From: Pseudidiomarina aquimaris
GTDB lineage: Bacteria; Pseudomonadota; Gammaproteobacteria; Enterobacterales; Alteromonadaceae
DNA: 64,000 bases
Direction of reading: 5' to 3'
Assembly: GCF_003987395.1 (NCBI RefSeq)
Contig: NZ_PIPT01000001.1
Location: 496,001 to 560,000, forward strand
A program made the position numbers and the translations under genes. Below the pieces are notes generated by a model, which saw nothing but the letters and a program-made list of their open reading frames with translations, was not told the origin of the DNA and made no database searches. Position 1 is the first letter of the stretch. Every line of letters starts with the position of its first letter. Positions 61,343 to 64,000 of this stretch are shown one piece after another.

Positions 61343-63367
61343 CTACCCCAACAACTTGATGCGTTCACGTAATTTAGACACATCGTCACGAAGCTGTGCA
61401 GCTTTCTCGAACTCCAAGTCTTTAGCTGCTTGGTACATTTCTTTTTCTTTTTTCTCTAAGACCTTCATGATGGCAATTGGATCATTGAGGTCGACGTCGT
61501 ACTTCGCTTCAGCTTCCGCAATCGCTTTACGTTCATCGTAGTTGCGGCGACGTTGCCGGGCACCACCTAAGTCCATCACATCGGTGATACGTTTATTCAG
61601 TCCCTGCGGAGTGATGCCATGCTCTTCGTTATAGGCAATCTGTTTGGCCCGACGACGCTCCGTCTCATCCATCGCGCGTTGCATCGAACCCGTTATTTTG
61701 TCGGCGTACAGAATAGCTTTACCATTCACATTCCGGGCGGCACGCCCCATGGTCTGAATCAACGAACGATCAGAACGCAGGAAGCCTTCTTTGTCGGCAT
61801 CTAAAATCGCGACCAAGCTGACCTCTGGCATATCGAGCCCCTCACGCAGCAGGTTGATCCCCACCAAGACATCAAACTCGCCTAAACGCAAATCACGAAT
61901 GATTTCCATGCGCTCGACGGTGTCGATATCGGAGTGCAAGTAGCGCACTTTAATCCCATGCTCATCAAGATAGTCGCTGAGATCTTCCGCCATCTTCTTG
62001 GTTAGTGTTGTCGCGAGTACGCGCTCATTACGTTCGACACGCTCGCGCACCTCCGACATTAAATCATCGACCTGAGTTGCGACCGGCCGCACTTCAATCG
62101 TTGGATCCACCAAGCCTGTTGGCCGCACCACTTGTTCAATGACCTCGCCCGCTGACTTTTCTAGCTCATAAGGTCCCGGAGTTGCAGTCACATAGACGCG
62201 CTGTGGCGCAATGGCTTCAAACTCTTCAAACTTTAACGGGCGGTTATCGAGTGCCGATGGCAAACGAAAGCCATAGTTCACCAAATTTTCCTTGCGCGAA
62301 CGGTCGCCTTTATACATGGCACCTATCTGTGACACCGTCACGTGCGACTCGTCGATGATCATCAAAGCATCGTCCGGCAAATAATCTAACAACGTTGGCG
62401 GTGGCTCGCCCGGTGCGCGGCCAGAGAGGTAACGTGAGTAGTTTTCGATACCGGAGCAATAGCCGAGTTCAAGCATCATTTCGATATCGTATTGGGTACG
62501 CTGCGTGATGCGTTGCTCTTCAATGAGTTTGTTGGCATCCAGCAACTGCTGACGACGCTCTTTCAATTCTTCTTTGATCTGGTCAATGGCCTTTAATAGC
62601 GTCTCGCGTGGCGTCACATAGTGCGTTTTCGGATAAATCGTTGCTCGCGCAACGTCCGCCTGCATCACTTGCCCTGTCAACGGCTCGAAAAAGCTAATCC
62701 GATCGATTTCGTCGTCGAACAACTCTACCCGCACCGCCATCTCATCCGACTCGGCTGGGAAGATATCAATCACTTCACCACGCACTCGGTAGGTACCACG
62801 TTCAAACGCAGCATCGTTGCGCTTGTACTGCAGTTGCGCTAAGCGGCGTAAAATATCGCGCTGATCGATGATGTCACCACGGCGTAAGTGCAACATCATT
62901 TTCATGTACGACTCAGGATCACCCAAACCATAAATACACGAAACAGACGCAACCAAGACGACATCACGGCGTTCCATCAAAGCCTTAGTCGCTGACAAAC
63001 GCATTTGCTCAATGTGGTCGTTAATTGAGGCGTCTTTCTCGATAAAGGTATCAGTGGTCGGCACGTAGGCTTCGGGCTGATAGTAATCGTAATAAGAGAC
63101 AAAATACTCAACGGCATTATTGGGAAAGAACTCTTTCATTTCGCCATACAACTGCGCCGCGAGCGTTTTGTTATGCGCAAGGATCAACGTCGGCCGTTGG
63201 ATTTTTTGAATCACATTAGCCATGGTAAACGTCTTACCCGAGCCGGTAACTCCCAGCAAGGTTTGGTGTGCTAAACCAGCGTCAAGGTTATCGACGAGTT
63301 TTTCAATAGCTTGGGGCTGATCCCCCGCCGGTTGATAATCGGAAACGAGCTCAAAAGCACGTGCCAT
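61343..63367 (-). CDS. uvrB: excinuclease ABC subunit UvrB
   Basis: Damage-verifying helicase of nucleotide excision repair. The 674-residue protein begins [20 protein letters not shown]; Walker A is GVTGSGKT (39-46), the beta-hairpin [12 protein letters not shown] lies near 92-103, helicase motif [10 protein letters not shown] and [19 protein letters not shown] follow, and the UVR domain that binds UvrC ends the chain ([20 protein letters not shown]). ATG at 63367 chosen; it overlaps the upstream MATE stop by one base. SOS boxes cannot be judged because no promoter gap lies upstream. Confidence 0.97.
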   Translation of the reverse strand: MARAFELVSDYQPAGDQPQAIEKLVDNLDAGLAHQTLLGVTGSGKTFTMANVIQKIQRPTLILAHNKTLAAQLYGEMKEFFPNNAVEYFVSYYDYYQPEAYVPTTDTFIEKDASINDHIEQMRLSATKALMERRDVVLVASVSCIYGLGDPESYMKMMLHLRRGDIIDQRDILRRLAQLQYKRNDAAFERGTYRVRGEVIDIFPAESDEMAVRVELFDDEIDRISFFEPLTGQVMQADVARATIYPKTHYVTPRETLLKAIDQIKEELKERRQQLLDANKLIEEQRITQRTQYDIEMMLELGYCSGIENYSRYLSGRAPGEPPPTLLDYLPDDALMIIDESHVTVSQIGAMYKGDRSRKENLVNYGFRLPSALDNRPLKFEEFEAIAPQRVYVTATPGPYELEKSAGEVIEQVVRPTGLVDPTIEVRPVATQVDDLMSEVRERVERNERVLATTLTKKMAEDLSDYLDEHGIKVRYLHSDIDTVERMEIIRDLRLGEFDVLVGINLLREGLDMPEVSLVAILDADKEGFLRSDRSLIQTMGRAARNVNGKAILYADKITGSMQRAMDETERRRAKQIAYNEEHGITPQGLNKRITDVMDLGGARQRRRNYDERKAIAEAEAKYDVDLNDPIAIMKVLEKKEKEMYQAAKDLEFEKAAQLRDDVSKLRERIKLLG

Positions 63368-64000
63368 TAAACAGCCTCCTTTTGCTGTTCTTGCGCCCAT
63401 TCTTTCTGCAAGAAACGTTTAAACCATTGCCAAGCGATCAACGCGGTAATGAAATTCGCGATAACACCACCCATAAACAGGCCTGTCATATCGGCAATGA
63501 GTGAGCCAATGTAACTCAGCGGGACGAACATCACGAACAAACGCACGATACTCAACCACAGCGCCGACATCGGTGCGTGCATGGCATTAAAACTGGAGTT
63601 GGTGAGAATAATCACGCCTTGCATGCCATAGCCTAGGGGCATGATGTAAATAAACAGGCGTATCAGTCGAGCCACTTCAGGATCATCTGTAAACACCATC
63701 GCAATGTAAGGTGCCGTTACCAGTAACAGCAAGTAAATAGCAAACTGCAAGACAATAACCGCCCGCAAGGCCGTTAGGTATGCATCTTTTACCCGCTGAA
63801 ACTGCATAGCGCCGAAGTTTTGACTAATTAACGGCGGTAAACTCATCGACAGCGCCAAAATAATGACACTGGCGAGCGACTCAAGCCGCGTACCAACCCC
63901 AAATGCAGCAACCGCTGGTGCGCCGTAACCGGCAATGATTGCGGTTAACACGGCCATAGCAGCTGGTGTGAGCATATTTGCGCCCGCAGCGGGTAAACCT
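63367..64000 (-). CDS. MATE-family efflux transporter, C-terminal half
   Basis: The frame enters from the right edge (the last residues before the first internal Met read GLPAAGAN), so only about 210 residues are visible of a family length near 450. Six hydrophobic segments are seen, with [20 protein letters not shown] and [20 protein letters not shown] typical of the second MATE half (cation/drug antiporter). Its stop overlaps the uvrB start by one base, so MATE, uvrB and the DUF2919-like gene form one transcript. Confidence 0.88.
   Translation of the reverse strand, partial: GLPAAGANMLTPAAMAVLTAIIAGYGAPAVAAFGVGTRLESLASVIILALSMSLPPLISQNFGAMQFQRVKDAYLTALRAVIVLQFAIYLLLLVTAPYIAMVFTDDPEVARLIRLFIYIMPLGYGMQGVIILTNSSFNAMHAPMSALWLSIVRLFVMFVPLSYIGSLIADMTGLFMGGVIANFITALIAWQWFKRFLQKEWAQEQQKEAV

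Overview
The window is a dense stretch of gammaproteobacterial chromosome with about 66 protein genes, 6 tRNAs and no intergenic gap over 300 bases lacking a feature. Gene content and order point to the Alteromonadales, most likely the Idiomarinaceae or a near relative. This is inference from synteny: glnD-dapD, truC-yqcC, syd/queF-ppnN, gcvA..rlmM and gltX flanked by Ala(GGC) and Val tRNAs all have E. coli counterparts, while the branched-chain amino-acid catabolic clusters match those known from marine Alteromonadales. I see no prophage, insertion sequence, integrase, CRISPR array or defence island.

Layout. 1-9.9 kb: nitrogen signalling (end of glnD), lysine/DAP synthesis (dapD), tRNA and rRNA modification (truC, queF, rlmM), syd, ppnN, and small genes of unknown function. 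9.9-16.3 kb (minus): a valine/isoleucine degradation operon (mmsA, acyl-CoA dehydrogenase, 3-hydroxyisobutyryl-CoA hydrolase, mmsB, SDR dehydrogenase) running into gcvA and a small hydrolase, with a divergent AraC-family regulator. 18.2-32.4 kb: a thiolase divergent from a leucine degradation operon (liuR, liuA-E, acetoacetyl-CoA synthetase) that continues with close spacing into a degenerate GGDEF-EAL membrane protein and ETF-ubiquinone oxidoreductase. Together these clusters take Leu, Val and Ile to acetyl- and propionyl-CoA and pass electrons to ubiquinone; a near-palindrome typical of LiuR sites lies in the thiolase/liuR gap.

32.4-44.4 kb: H-NS-like protein, a secreted repeat protein, trmO, proS, purine permease plus gpt, a 2Fe-2S ferredoxin, an ATP-NAD kinase-like gene, epmC, aroC, prmB, sixA, rnfH, ratA and smpB. 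44.4-51.3 kb: a complete trp operon (trpE, G, D, CF fusion, B, A) behind a leader peptide with three consecutive Trp codons and an attenuator. 51.2-57.5 kb: yfcH-like epimerase, yciB, a hydrolase, and the ybbA/ybbP ABC system divergent from tesA. 57.5-64 kb: tRNA-Ala plus three identical tRNA-Glu genes, can, gltX, two tRNA-Val genes, a DUF2919-like membrane protein, uvrB and the C-terminal half of a MATE transporter running off the end.

The least expected structure is a dispersed intergenic repeat family, six copies in the window. It is built from degenerate heptamers that fold back around a GTTTAAAC-like centre. Three copies alternate with the tRNA-Glu genes, one follows the tRNA-Val pair, one follows proS, and one (inverted) lies in the thiolase leader. 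The other item worth attention is the GGDEF-EAL protein with both catalytic motifs lost, placed inside the leucine operon.
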